From Megalonaias nervosa (Eukaryota > Mollusca > Bivalvia > Unionida > Unionidae), in contig JAECUM010017408.1 in the NCBI GenBank assembly GCA_016617855.1, forward strand, positions 1-64,000: DNA of 64,000 bases, in the 5' to 3' direction. A program made the translations under genes and the position numbers. Shown piece by piece: positions 20,614 to 31,600 of the stretch. Each line of letters starts with the position of its first letter. The first letter of the stretch is position 1. The notes beneath the pieces are model-generated. The model was not told the DNA's origin. It searched no databases and was given only the letters and a program-made list of their open reading frames with translations.

Positions 20614-22156
20614 TTAAACTTGTATTGACATTTTACCTTCGACAGAGTCAATTGTTATAAATCTGTCGCTGATTACTAACACATATACGTACAACGCCTC
20701 AGCTGGAGCTACTCCGAGTGTCCAGGTAATTTCAATATCAGGTGTCTAATCAACACCTCAAAAATTGTGTTTACTAACATCAAAATAAAATATCGGATAA
20801 AGTGTACGAACTTCCACTGCTCATATCTGAGAACCGCCTCCAAAGTCCTAATATTTCTGCACTGCGTCCATAAGATACATGTACAGTGAGTAAATTTTTT
20901 TATTAACCTTATCTGCAAAATTGCTTTCTATCGCTCGTTCCGGATACTGTTTGAAATTTATTCTAGCGTATATCCTCCTAACATCGGCGTTATCAAATAT
21001 TGAATTATTTTGTTCTTGATTGCCACGTCGCGCTTGTTGCTGAAATACAACAAACAATTGCCGCGGTAGTTGTTCGCTTGACGTTGTTGTGAAGCGCCAT
21101 GTGTAATCGGTGGTATTTGGAACTGCTGTTTGATATATTTTATGTTGCTGAAAATAAATTCTCTTTGTGTGTTTTTGAAGTATATCATATAATTCTGCTG
21201 CTTTTGTGACTGAAGGAGTTATTCGTGGCATCCACAGCTCAAGATTTTTTTATGATAAATTGTACATCAGTTCCGTTAAGATCGAAGTAAACAATCATTT
21301 TATTCTGCTCGATGTAAAATCAGTGTGTGTTTAACTCCACGAAATACTTCGTTGTAGTCCCTGCAAAGTCCAAATATTGTACTCAACGGCAGCATCATTG
21401 TAATTTGGCGTGATTCTGCTGTAAGTGCCTCTCCCCTAGCATAACCATTATTGTAAAGTACATTTCTTAAGCTAATTGCGTTATTAATCAAATCTAACCT
21501 TGCAACGCCGTCCGTAGCTCCACTTTATGGTGTTTTAACCAAGATTATTACAAGCAGCTATAAGTGAGACTCTTGTAGCATTTGTATCAGCGGCTGCAGC
21601 TGGTGGGACTATATCAAAATTGACAGCATCAGCAATAAGAAAATTTCTTACAATTGCAACATCTGCAGCGGCATTAGCTCCATGCGCTAGTGCTCCTTTT
21701 GAAATAAATTCACCTGGCGCAGCTGCACCAGTTCCAGTATCTTTAAACTACATCATATTAGTTGCAGTCGATCTGGAGTATTCATCACTAAACGAAATAA
21801 TACTTAGTACCAGTGCTCGCAACTTGCAGGTGACTTGAAATATCTTCCACTGTTTGATTCGCTATCTGATATCAAGCACTTTTAAATAAGCTCCAGCCGT
21901 TGTTATTAAGAGATATTTCTGCTTCAGTCGCAGTTGCGACAGGTGAATTAGCCACTGTCATAATCTGGCCATGTACTTCTAATATTGTTTTATGAGGCAA
22001 AAGAAATATATCTTTATCCCGCTTATTAAATGTTTTAACGCTAGCTTTATTTGATTCATTGGAATTTGCGTCGAGATAATCAACATACTCAAATTCTGTT
22101 ACTGAATCATCTACGTCATAAATCTCTGCCAAATCGAGATAATTTCTAGCAGACAT
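20614..22156 (-). pseudogene. mcp: Polinton major capsid protein (double jelly-roll), broken
   Basis: From 22156: MSARNYLDLAEIYDVDDSVT..., NGWSLFKSA, a region of stops (21540-21870), INNAISLRNVLYNNGYARGE, then LPLSTIFGLCRDYNEVFRGV, PRQLFVVFQQQARRG, NNSIFDNADVRRIYARINF and an end near 20614 (MSIQV). The LPLxxIFGFxxDYxxVxxGxKHxL and FQxxR...NNSxFDN patterns match Polinton major capsid proteins. Length (~514 codons of space) is reasonable for the family. At least four lesions. The N-terminus of the C copy is at 38010-38098. Confidence 0.85.
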
Positions 22157-22164
22157 TTTTTTAT

Positions 22165-22708
22165 TTGTTAGATTATATAAAATTTTGTACCAGTTGCTAT
22201 GTGATTGGCACTGTTGCCTTAGATATTTATTTTTGGATAAGCTGCTCTTCTCTTGGTGCTCAAAGTTTTTTTTTTATTGTTATCATTGCACGTTCTGTTT
22301 CTTTTGTTGGGGCGATTTCTGATATAACTTGTTTTATATCTGGCGCACCTTTTATCAGCTATTTTTTGTCCTACCGCAGTTTCAGCGGCAGATGCAGCTC
22401 CAGTTGCAAAATCTTTTGATGCATAAGCGAGCACGGTGGAACGTCTGGTGAAAAACTATATATTGTTTGTCCTTTACTGCCTTTAGCTGAGTAAGATCCA
22501 GCTGCAATAGAGCAATTTATTAATATTGTGTTATCGTCATACGTTATAGTTTGTCCTGTAAGTGATCTATATTGTTTATGATAAAACCCTATCAGAGACG
22601 CGATACGTTTTGCTGATGAAAAATCGATTAACATATTATTTTGTAATGTTATTCTAGCGAGTAACTTGTTATAATTCGGTGCCAGCTCAAAATTATCAGC
22701 AACACCGT
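22165..22708 (-). pseudogene. minor capsid (penton-like) and small virion protein remnants, fused by deletion
   Basis: Minor capsid text includes ADNFELAPNYNKLLARITLQ, IDFSSAKRIASLIGFYHKQY, NTILINCSIAAGSYSAKGSK and FSPDVPP, all matching the fuller copy at 36835-37602. Right after FSPDVPP it jumps into YASKDFATGAASAAETAVGQ, the small Ala/Gly-rich virion protein (compare 37634-37956). The end of the first gene and start of the second are missing. The upstream side is also cut: at about 22708 it abuts fibre sequence on the opposite strand, so the N-terminus of the minor capsid gene is lost as well. Confidence 0.75.
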
Positions 22709-23050
22709 TTACTTCTGATAAGCAGGAATGGACGACAATCGGAGAAGTTGAAAACTTTTGGATTAAAATTAAATGTTCCACTGCAGTTGCTATTTGGCAA
22801 TTTCATTTGCGCGGTCAATTAAACTCTAGTGTTGGTCGAATTTATAATTGGCAATTGGAAGGATCAAACGAAGATATCAACTGGGCAACATTATATAGCA
22901 CAAAAAATACGTATATCTCAGCAACACAATATTTTACAATTCCGGCAGAAAATACCGTACTTGTATGGTCTATTTTATGTTATCGCTGCTGAACATCCGT
23001 TTCCAGCACTGACAGCATTTCAAATATACACACTCGATGATCAAATTTGA
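22708..23050 (+). pseudogene. C-terminal piece of fibre-like protein (element B)
   Basis: SDKQEWTTIGEVENFWIKIK, QLNSSVGRIYNWQLEGSNED and TLYSTKNTYISATQYFTIPA match the tip of the fibre at 33427-34530. The repeat stalk and N-terminus are absent because of the deletion at 22708 that also removed the packaging ATPase region. The frame breaks near 22975. Confidence 0.75.
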
Positions 23051-23067
23051 TCTGATGCTATAAAATA

Positions 23068-24335
23068 ATGCCACAATCACCAATTATAACCGTTGCGAGA
23101 GAATTTTTGATAATATTTTCAACCCCCCAAAAAGATGTTAAGGACGAATCACTAGCGGCATGTGTGATACATACTACGAAAAATTTTACAATTCCAATGA
23201 TAAACTCTCCGTTGTCAGAAGAAGAAAAAAAAATGTTGTTCTTGTTATGCATATGCGAGGATCACTGAAAAAAAACAATAGAAAACTTTAATATTATAAG
23301 CAGATACTGTCATCCTGATGATTGTCTAGAAGAACAAAAAACAAGTTGAAATCCTGCTGAAAAAAAGTATTGCTTGAGCTTGATTTCAAAAATATAAATT
23401 TGATAATGCAATCAGGTTTATTAAAAGCACGAGTAGCGCAGGAGGAAAAACAAATGAACGATAACCATAATCGTCTCGACAAACTAATCAGGGATAATTT
23501 AAATAAGAAGGAACAAGAAGTTATACAATAGTTTTTAAAAACGAGATATTTTTAAGTATCTCGGCATGTACTACCCCGACAACGAAACCCTGATTAAAAT
23601 CGTTACTATGACGTTGGATACTGAGTTAATTATTAAAGTGTACTCAAACGCAATTTTGCCAATGATACGTAAAAAACTAGAATTTGATCACATTATTGCT
23701 GACAGATCTCTAAAGATAATCAAAAATTTTGACGATGAAATTAGCAATCTTAGTGATGATGAGAGAGAAGATTTTTGAAGAAGTAACATAAAGTTGAAGG
23801 TAAAGATTGATTCTTATTACGACATAAATGAGGACTATGATATTCCATTCCCATCGATCCTGCTCTCTAGACAATTATCATTATGAAATTATTATGATGA
23901 AAATACTCACAAAACCATATGAAAAAATAATGTTAAAAATAGCTTATTATATTGGTCTTCTCACAATTGAACTAGACAAACTTTAAAAAAAATTAATGCT
24001 ATTAAGTTTCGTAGTCGCATATGCAATTATCAGATAATATCTTGTTCTAAAAAATTTCACGTTAGATCAAATAAGCTTGGTATTAAGGTTTTTTTTGATG
24101 AAACAGAAAGAGATTACAGTAATTTGGTCAATAGAATAGATTTGTATGAACGTGAATTAGAAGACATTTTTGATTCATACACTTGGTTAAAGAAAAATGA
24201 TGTACTAACAGATAAACAATACAATGATACTTCGTCAGTTGTTTATGACAAATACAGAAATTTTACAGCTGACAATAATTAGTTTCGTGAATTTCTTAAT
24301 TCAATTATTGGTACAAAAATTTTTACAATTGTGTA
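23068..24335 (+). pseudogene. unknown two-part Polinton protein (element B), broken
   Basis: Begins MPQSPIITVAREFLIIFSTP and continues through several frames with NFNIISRYCHPDDCLEEQK, SGLLKARVAQEEKQMND, MYYPDNETLIKIVTMT and LKKNDVLTDKQYND-like text, parallel to 32082-33367 in C. Both copies suggest one long protein, or two adjacent ones, lying between the fibre and the membrane protein. No catalytic motif is recognised; long helical stretches predominate. Confidence 0.55.
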
Positions 24336-24357
24336 AAAATTGTGAACAAATATTGTA

Positions 24358-24840
24358 TAATGAAAAAACAGATTGTCAATTTCAATCATATTTCAGAAGA
24401 AATTCCAATACAAGATGTTGAAGCACTAATGCAATATCATAAATTTTATCATAAAAACCTTAAGTGTGCAAAACAATGTTATAAGTATTACAGTAGGATA
24501 CTTCTAGTAATATTATATTTGCCACTGCTAATGACCAGCTCTGGCATAATCTCAAGTGAAGCATCATTAAATCCTTTTTGTTAATAATATCTGGTTTTCA
24601 TGCCTCTCTTCCAACAGCGTGTAAGAAAATTGAGCCCCGACTTGAGACTAAAACAAATGCTTGTAAAATAGCAAGTATCACTTATCAAAAAATTACTTGA
24701 TCAGATATGATCTTATTTGCGAGGCGCAAAATATGATATGGACGATTTAATACGCGAGTTCGGTATTATTGACAAGTATGTTAACGGATATCCTACCAAT
24801 GAGAGTCAGCAGGTATGAAAAAGATTATCACAAAATGTGG
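24358..24840 (+). pseudogene. small membrane protein (element B)
   Basis: Starts MKKQIVNFNHISEEIPIQDV, then YHKFYHKNLKCAKQCYKYYS and a hydrophobic segment ILLVILYLPLLMTSSGIISS. A stop follows PFC, and frame pieces continue to about 24840. The counterpart in C is at 31580-32070. A conserved N-terminus plus one or two membrane segments is all that can be said. It is the last gene before the right terminal repeat. Confidence 0.6.
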
Positions 24841-24848
24841 TTATGTTA

Positions 24849-25054
24849 GTAGTAGAAGGAAATGAGTTGTTTCTATCTCAGAGACCCCCTTTCTTCGACA
24901 AATATATTTCGTCACCTTATTTTGTGCTGTGAAAAAACTACATATTTTGTCACTTTATTTTGAGCTATAGGCTGGTGAAAGAAATGTCAATGTAGAAGCG
25001 TTTTGGAGGGGGGGAGGGGTCTCTGAGATAGGAACCTCGTTTCCTTCTTCTACT
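24849..25054. repeat. right terminal inverted repeat of Polinton B
   Basis: Reverse complement of 10835-11038. The inner edge is GTAGTAGAAGGAAATGAG, and the outer edge GGTCTCTGAGATAGGAACC...TTCTACT is followed by ATAAAA at 25055-25060. Confidence 0.88.
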
Positions 25055-25060
25055 ATAAAA

Positions 25061-25323
25061 TCAATAATATCATTACCGTCTTCATCCAGCAACTTTGCAT
25101 TTTCATTAAAATCTTTAAGTACTTCATAACATCTCTGATAATCTAAAGATAGTGCCACTAAATATAACTAATCACACTCGAGCCATCTCATTATCAGATT
25201 AAGCAATAATTGCGTCTTACCAGACCCAGATGGCCCAGTTATTATCGTCTTGACAGAATTTGGTAGCGCTGGATGTCTGACTGGCTCCTGCTTTCGTGTC
25301 GCTGAGAAGTCAATAATATCCAT
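25061..25323 (-). pseudogene. N-terminal half of the A' packaging ATPase
   Basis: From 25323: MDIIDFSATRKQEPVRHPAL, Walker A GPSGSGKTQLLLN, a stop after RWLECD, then QRCYEVLKDFNENAKLLDED and DIIDF ending at the element B insertion point. It aligns residue by residue with 5585-5850. Together with 10433-10834 it reconstitutes the gene order of element A in mirror orientation. Confidence 0.88.
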
Positions 25324-25346
25324 GTTGTAGAAATATAATAAATAAT

Positions 25347-25862
25347 ATGGTTTTATATTGTGTTCGATGTAGAGCACCTACCCTCACTAGTGGATTAACA
25401 ACAATAATAACAAAAAATATAAAGTGTGCACTTACAAGTAAGTGTGTGAAATGTGGTACAAAAAAAAAATACAAAGTTATTTCGTCTTGCCTGGCTGATG
25501 TCAGGGGTGGTGATATCGCTGCTCCAATGGGAAAATTACCAGGAAATCCATGGGCTAAATACCCTGGTTAGAAACATCTTTCCGGCTATGATTACTGTGG
25601 TCCTGGAACTCGACTTGATATTCGACTTGATGAACGAGACCAACGAAGACCTGGAGAGTATCCAATAAACGCAATTGATGAAGCGTGTCATGATCATGAT
25701 ATTGCGTATAAAAATAAAGATTTACAACAATGACATATTGCAGATGTGAAACTGATTCTCTCGATAAATTCCATAAAAAATAAATCTCTCAGAGAAAAAC
25801 TTGCTAGCTTCCTAGTATAATCTGCGATGAAAGGTAAACTAGTGCTAGGGACTGGTAATTAA
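25347..25862 (+). pseudogene. DUF5679-PLA2-like protein (element A')
   Basis: Starts MVLYCVRCRAPTLTSGLTTI with KCVKCGTKK completing the zinc ribbon. After a frameshift, the PLA2-like part shows YDYCGPGTRLDIRLDERDQ and DEACHDHDIAY, keeping the calcium loop and the His-Asp pair. A stop at about 25733 and another shift follow. It ends next to the integrase, as in element A. Confidence 0.8.
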
Positions 25863-25885
25863 TCAACCGATTATTATTTTACAAT

Positions 25886-26854
25886 AGAATCTATTTATTA
25901 TAGCCCAAGAGGATATAGGAGGGGTAGAACAGCGATTATTAAACTTGCTGATGCAGCAAATGTTACACGTTCTGTTGCTGAAAATTGGTTAGCACGACAG
26001 GCAATATGGCAAATCTATCTACCACCACCTAACACACCTAACAAAATTCAGTACGCATATTGTGATGTCAACACTCCCAATAAAGTTCATCAAGCAGATA
26101 TTTTATTTTTACCACATGATACTGTTAAAATTGTAGACGTCAATCACATACATACAAATGCGCATTAACTGTCGTTGACGTTGCAAGTAGATATAAAGAA
26201 GCAGAACCAATATCAATTTAAACAGCATCTGAAGTTGCATCTACGTTTGAACGAATTTATCAACGTGGTGGTCTACGATGGTCACAGCTATTACAGGTTG
26301 ATCCTGACAAAGAATTTCTTGGTGCAGTACAACCTCTGATGAAAAAACAACGTCAAAATCAGATGAGGACATACCGCAATTCATCGCGATCAGGCAATCG
26401 TTGAACGATTTAATCGAACACTTGCTGAGCGGTTATTTGGATATCAATATGCAAAGGAAATATCCACAGATACGAGATCTGGTGGGTTGCAAGATTACCC
26501 AGTGTGATAGCTGCGTTAAATAATGAAATTACTCGTGCAACTGCCATAAAACCTACAAATGCAATCACAAAGAAATATATACCGATACAATGACGTGACT
26601 CTTCCTCAAAACAACCAGTACTAGGTAATGTGACTGTAAAATATTTGTATGAACCTGGTGAACTTGAAGGTGGTAAAAAAAGAGCAACTGACCCTATTTG
26701 GAGTGTGACCACACATAACATTTCCAGCGTGGTAAGATCCACAGGTAGACATGCAATCGGCAAACTAGATTCAACTGCTCAGCGTGGATTTGTAAGTGAA
26801 CAATTACAAGTAATTCCTGAGAAGACACAATTACCACCACGTTCACTTTTGTAA
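25886..26854 (+). pseudogene. int: A-type Polinton integrase (element A')
   Basis: IESIYYSPRGYRRGR, WLARQAIWQIYLPPP, HQADILFLPHDTVKI, AIHRDQAIVERFNRTLAERL and the C-terminal block VKYLYEPGELEGGKKRATDP are all readable, but in changing frames with several stops in 26130-26360. It has the same domain order and convergent 12-bp overlap with the HNH module as element A. Confidence 0.88.
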
Positions 26855-27082
26855 ACTGGCTCTTTGACGTCGATTGCACTCAAGACAGGTCAGCATCACA
26901 TTTTCGCGTGTGTGACCAAGACTACTATTAATTCTATCAATGGTAAACTGTCTTGGATTATTATTCGAATACTGCCACAACATATTACAGTTACAACTTG
27001 CACAATAATTATTCTGTCGTTGTTTCAGCGTCATTATAAATTCAACATCGAGATCAAAGTCGCGTTTATCGTTTTTGGTCAC
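26843..27082 (-). pseudogene. HNH endonuclease module (element A'), contiguous with helicase end
   Basis: NDKRDFDLDVEFIMTLKQRQ, CASCNCNMLWQYSNNN, RQFTIDRINSSLGHTREN and LTCLECNRR. The reading frame leads directly out of the helicase C-terminal text (YLVINNV-like) with no stop at the position where element A has one. This supports a single PolB-helicase-HNH polypeptide in the ancestor. Confidence 0.78.
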
Positions 27083-29720
27083 ATTGTTTATAACCAGATA
27101 ATTTTTTCTTTACTACATCATCGTTGACTTCCTGAGTATGATTATTATTTTCTGTGAAGCCTACGACAACCCTTCGCAGATGAGATATTCTTCTGACTCG
27201 AGATAATGCGAGATAAACTAAATTTGACCATTCGATCCGATCATCAATAATCGACATATTTGTATCAGAAATAGGTAATCCTTGTGAAGAATGAATCATT
27301 ATAGCGTATCCTAGTGTACATGGCGTTTTTCCCGTCGTTAACGCGCTCGTTAACAGCACTGACAGGAACTAAAATAATATCATTTAGTACAAAAATTTTT
27401 TTTCCATTAGTTCCAGGAATTGCAACTTCAATATTCTGTCGTCGTGTATCTGCTGGGCGATAACACAATATTACAAATAGATCTGAAAACTTTTCTCTAT
27501 GTAACATAAATAATTGTTGTTTAAGTGTATCACGAACTATCGCTCTACTTGCAACTATCAAATCAGCAGGCCACCATAAATTCCAAACATTATTTATATG
27601 TGTTTCCGGAACTTCTTCACTCATTATCTCACACTATATTTTATCTGGCTGCAGTCTGATTAACTTTTTAAATTCTTTCAGCGGTTCATCAATAGCTCTA
27701 TGATCATCAGTTATCTCCTCATAATAATCTACAAACGCTTTTAACCGTTCACGCGGAACTGTGCAACAAAAGGTGGTGGTTGACCGTGATCTCCACACAT
27801 TATCACAGCAATATTCTTTGTCAATAACCAATCAAGAAACATTTTTAATTCTTCCAACGATACCGTACAAATTTCATCCCAGAAAATATTTCCAGGAACG
27901 TATTTTTCAACCATTCGTTCAGGAGTCCATGCGTCTTCACATCATCTAAAGAAACTATGATAATTTGAGATTTTACTCCATGTTCGTTCATTTCTCTGGC
28001 GAGTCTGTGTGTGGGTGTCAAAACAATCATATCTGAACAGTTGTTCAGAAATAATTCAATCGCACGTGTTGTTTTACCAGAACCACCACACCCATTAAGA
28101 TAAACGGCTTTATATTTGACCACAGGATCATATACAGATGGTGCTGGTGATTTTGATACTTTTTTGATTATTATTCTTATAATATATCCCCTTAATTTCA
28201 ACGTCGACAGACACAGAATAACTAATTATATTTTTTCGATTTATCCTCCATTCACCCCATGTTGCATCAATGCCTAGTAATGGTTTTAACAAATCAGTAC
28301 ATATTTATTTATTTAAAATGAATCTGTTGCGACTCTAACGGCAGAGGAAATCTGTTTATGATCGATAATAAATTTATCGAAAATTACGCGAGCATAGAAG
28401 ATGTTAAATGAGTAAACTGCGGTGACTCACCATCAATATAGCCCACACCTGTACCTAATTTAGTGCCGTCTGATAAATAAGGTTTACTTCGACTTATAAA
28501 TGTACCTTTCACTGTTGTATCAGCAATTATAAAATCGAGTTCACCATCGTCCATAATTAATATTGTACAATATCGTTTATGATAACATGAACTACCCTGA
28601 GTTAACTTACCGATTATTTTTCTACCGAGATCATTTGCAACTTTATTTTCATAATCAGTCATATCAGGATTTTCATCATCAGGTTGTGGAAACCAAACTT
28701 GTTTCTGCGGACGATATGATATAATTGCTTCGTTTACTCTCAATGATATCAATATTTTTACATCAAGCATGTATCCTAATAAAACTATTGGAGCCCAATA
28801 TTTTTCTGACAAATGTCTTCCAAACCACGCATAAACAATCGGATGAAGGTTTCTCGGTGCAAACTCGAATGACTCTATACAGGCAAATCCAGTCAGGTCA
28901 AAATCTGGTAAGGGTCCGTTTACTGCAACTCTGGTCATCTCGTGTGTTGGATGTCTATATCTCTTAAAATACTCAGAACACTCTCCGTATCCAAGAAAAC
29001 TTCCAGGATAACATGCTACCATATCAACTGAGATAACGTCGCTATAATCGTATGTATTATTCCTCAATCTGCCGTGTCCGTATTCGATACAACTACGTTG
29101 AATATCTTCAAGAAATTCCAATAGTGTCGGTTTCCGTGAATTTTTTTCCTGAGCAAAGCGAGCAGCAACTGATGGAACGGTAAAACAATTATTCAGTAAT
29201 TGTTCAGCCCTGACATCGTCAGGGGTATATTTTAATGCAAGATTTTTCATTTCTTCGTGGAGGGATTCTACACGATAAATATCGCCATTAGGCCTTACAT
29301 GCTGATCATAGTTTACGGACTCTGAACTTTGAAATAACCAAACGGATACAGGGTCACTATACTAACATTTCTGATAAAATCAAACATATAATTATTATAA
29401 AATTTAACAGTTCTTTCTCGTGGAAATATTATTACGGCTGATGTCCATGCATGTGCGTTATGAACAGAAATTTCTATCGGAGCTCCTCTTAATTCATATT
29501 TCGATTTGTATAAATTCTCTCCGGTTAGTGTTTTCACCATAATCGGAAATTTTAATTTCTTTCCTAAATCATCAACGTCTTTGATAGACGCTCCGGTATC
29601 TTTAACTGTTTCTGCCCACTCATTATTTTTTTTTATGTCGTAAATTCGTTAAACCGTTTCCGCGTATCGCGTGTGTGAAGTGTTCTGTAACTCGTTCAGC
29701 TGCAAAATTTAGCCTTGACA
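27083..29720 (-). pseudogene. polB: PolB-SF1 helicase gene (element A'), heavily broken
   Basis: Leftward frames: polymerase pieces 29313-29540 and 28384-29250 (SVDMVACYPGSFLGYG as motif A; HPIVYAWFGRHLSEKYW; KIIGKLTQGSS), a broken motif-C region near 28320-28350 (VRVATDSF), then helicase pieces at 27845-28201 (Walker A GCGGSGKTTRAIEL and LTPTHRLAREMNEHG), 27634-27831, 27265-27624 and 27066-27359 (MIHSSQGLPI, LALSRVRR). It parallels 391-3867 throughout. The N-terminal part is lost: at about 29715 the sequence switches to an integrase of the B/C type. Confidence 0.82.
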
Positions 29721-30170
29721 GTTTCATCTGTTTTATGTTTAGTGTTATTATAAGCCGGTACAATCTTTGGCAGATCATCACCGGATCTGTTAGTATTTTT
29801 AGCTGTGAGTTGCTTATAGATCTTTTCTTTAAACGTGAGATTAAATCTCTCGATGATGGCGCTTTTCCCTTCATTTCCGGTGATGTATTTGATGATGTTA
29901 ATTTGTTCCAGGAACTGCTCGAATTGCTTATTAAAAAACACAGCTCCTTGATCAGTCCATGCTTTGTTTGGTTTTCTTTCTGTGTTGATAATAATAAATC
30001 GCATTGCATTAGTTATAGATTTTCCTGTTTTATCTGCAACAGGTACACTAAACGCGTATTTCCTAAAAATATCAACTACGTTCATGAGGTACCTTTTGCT
30101 GTCATTGTACTATGCAAATATTTGACATGTCAGCTAGGTCTGTTGCTCATATGTCATCAACTACATTTGC
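29715..30170 (-). pseudogene. int: rve integrase fragment of Polinton C
   Basis: NVVDIFRKYAFSVPVADKTG, RKPNKAWTDQGAVFFNKQFE (catalytic Asp), EGKSAIIERFNLTFKEKI (catalytic Glu) and PAYNNTKHKTDE. The C-terminal SH3 and chromodomain part is absent because the sequence fuses to the A' polymerase gene at about 29715. It is closest to the element B integrase. Its catalytic core is better preserved than in B. Confidence 0.82.
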
Positions 30171-30174
30171 GATA

Positions 30175-31134
30175 ACCCTTTGTCAAGGAAACCTTTTTTT
30201 AGGTTGATGAAGTTCATGTGGTAGAATGCTCTACACTCCATTGCCATAAAGTACATTTTTTGCCAAGCCCAAGTTTATATTTTCGCTCTCTTAGTCCACT
30301 AGGTTTCATATATTTTTTAGCTCGTCAAGCATAATACGACCGCAACCGGATTTATCGTTTTCATTTGCACGGTAATAATATGTCATGACGCACTGCGATT
30401 TCATCACCTGTTACTACGGCTCTTGACCCGGAAGAGGATTGTGATTTTCATCAAGATGTTTATCAAGCGGATTCCAAGGTCCAGTATACCGATCATGAGG
30501 CAATGTCCATTCTTTGCTAGGTTTTGGTAATTTGCCAATTAACGTGTGAATATCTACGCCGGATGCGATTACAGCTTGCTGATTAGATAACTGACAGTAA
30601 GTTATTATGTTATCCTGCTCTAGACAGACATCGTAGTCAGCTTTACATTACACACGATTTGGGGGCCTCCAGTGGCCGAGTGGTCTAAAGCACTCACCGT
30701 TACTGATCACTGCCATCTCACCTCTGTCTGCGTGGGTTCTATTCTCAGGCTTGGCTACCGTGGGTACGCTAGACAGCCTGCCAGTAACTTCTCGTGGGTC
30801 GGTGGTTCTTCCCGGGGGTTTCCATTGTTCTTCCTCCACCAGTTATACTGGCCGCCGTGTATAACATTTCTTGTGCTGAAAAATGGCTTTAAACCCTACA
30901 ACAACAACACGCGATTTGCTTTGCATTTTTGTTATAATTTAATCGTCGACTAAAATAACATCAGGAATCCTTTGCATTTCTCCAGGTCATGAGTCATGCA
31001 GAAGAAACATGCTCTTTTTTCTGCCACAGGTAGCACAGATACTTTTGCAGCATTAATCTGTGATTTTTAGTAGTTTCCGTGGTTTCGTCTGTATTTTCTG
31101 TTTTACTTCTGCACTTCGGGCAATACGTAGTCAT
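30175..31134 (-). pseudogene. DUF5679-PLA2-like protein (element C), split by a SINE
   Basis: Starts at 31134 with MTTYCPKCRSKTENTDETTE and continues to about 30940 in broken frames. A family 1 SINE (30662-30908) follows, then the PLA2-like part: YTGPWNPLDKHLDENHNPLP and VRHDI, which retains the catalytic pair. It leads into the integrase as in B. Confidence 0.72.
30652..30918 (+). mobile_element. SINE family 1 copy with 10-bp target duplication (one mismatch)
   Basis: Body 30662-30908: GGGCCTCCAGTGGCCGAG, GGTCTAAAGCACTCACCG, a B-box relic GTGGGTTCTATTCTC, GGTCGGTGGTTCTTCCCGGG and the tail ACAACAACA. Flanks are ACACGATTTG (30652-30661) and ACGCGATTTG (30909-30918). Confidence 0.85.
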
Positions 31135-31149
31135 TTTTATGTTTGCTTG

Positions 31150-31450
31150 TTAGATAAAATTGCAATTTTGTCGCTTTCCAAGCTTTGTTTAGGTGTAAAC
31201 TGTAGTATAAATTTCAGACAATCATGTGTCCCAGACATATATTTGATAAACATAACACAATAATATCCACAAGCTGCAGTTCCATCAGAAGTTGATTAGA
31301 CGAGTAATTAATTTTTTTGTACTTGGACGATAGCACGTACTGTTTGATAACATCACTCGGAGGTAAACCAAGTAGTATACTAAAAGGCTGATCCTAAACC
31401 AAATGCGGATTCTGGACCAGAACTGCAAGGACCTGCTGGATTAACTTTTT
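31150..31450 (-). pseudogene. adenain-like protease fragment (element C)
   Basis: Only the C-terminal half is readable: SSGPESAFGLGSAF, LGLPPSDVIKQYVLSSKYKK in another frame, and AACGYYCVMFIKYMSG containing the catalytic Cys. The His-bearing N-terminal half is missing; 31388-31600 is scrambled by a short duplication. Confidence 0.72.
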
Positions 31451-31600
31451 TTTGGTGATAAAATATTTTTTTTTTTTAAAGTATAGTAATAGGCTGATCC
31501 TAAACCAAATGTGGATTCTAGATCAGAGACCCCACCCCTCTACAAAAAAAAAATTGGAGACCTCTAGATTTCTAAACATCTACTGTTGTAACCATATTTT
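31388..31600. repeat. short duplication and possible terminal-repeat relic of element C
   Basis: GGCTGATCCTAAACCAAATG occurs at about 31387 and again at about 31491. GATCAGAGACCCCACCCCTC (about 31530) resembles the CTCAGAGACCCC core of the element B terminal repeat, and it sits just beyond the membrane-protein gene, where B has its right repeat. It is too degenerate to call firmly. Confidence 0.4.

Larger units (their letters stand above)
10835..25054. mobile_element. Polinton B, 14.2 kb, nested in the ATPase gene of Polinton A'
   Basis: Bounded by inverted copies of a ~205-bp repeat (10835-11038 and 24849-25054) with equivalent ends outward, and flanked by ATAAAA at 10829-10834 and 25055-25060. 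The empty paralogous site exists in element A (TTTTAT at 5848-5853 on the coding strand). A 6-bp duplication and AG...CT-type ends are what Polintons produce. The cargo is typical: PolB, integrase, DUF5679-PLA2, protease, a virion-associated protein, major and minor capsid proteins, fibre and a membrane protein. The packaging ATPase and its neighbour are deleted near 22708. Most genes have frameshifts, so the copy is dead unless helped in trans. Confidence 0.88.

Noticed and set aside
20848..21188. Second overlapping frame in the capsid region as a separate gene
   Set aside because: It is an out-of-frame shadow of the capsid sequence that shares no family features of its own.
24849..25054. 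Free-standing MITE inserted in the ATPase gene
   Set aside because: I first read the two ~205-bp repeats as independent MITEs. Both ATPase-adjacent ends are the same end of the repeat, and only one ATAAAA lies beside each, so they are the paired ends of the 14.2-kb element B.
30672..30760. tRNA-Leu/Ser gene
   Set aside because: Same reasoning: it is the head of a family 1 SINE and the B box is damaged.
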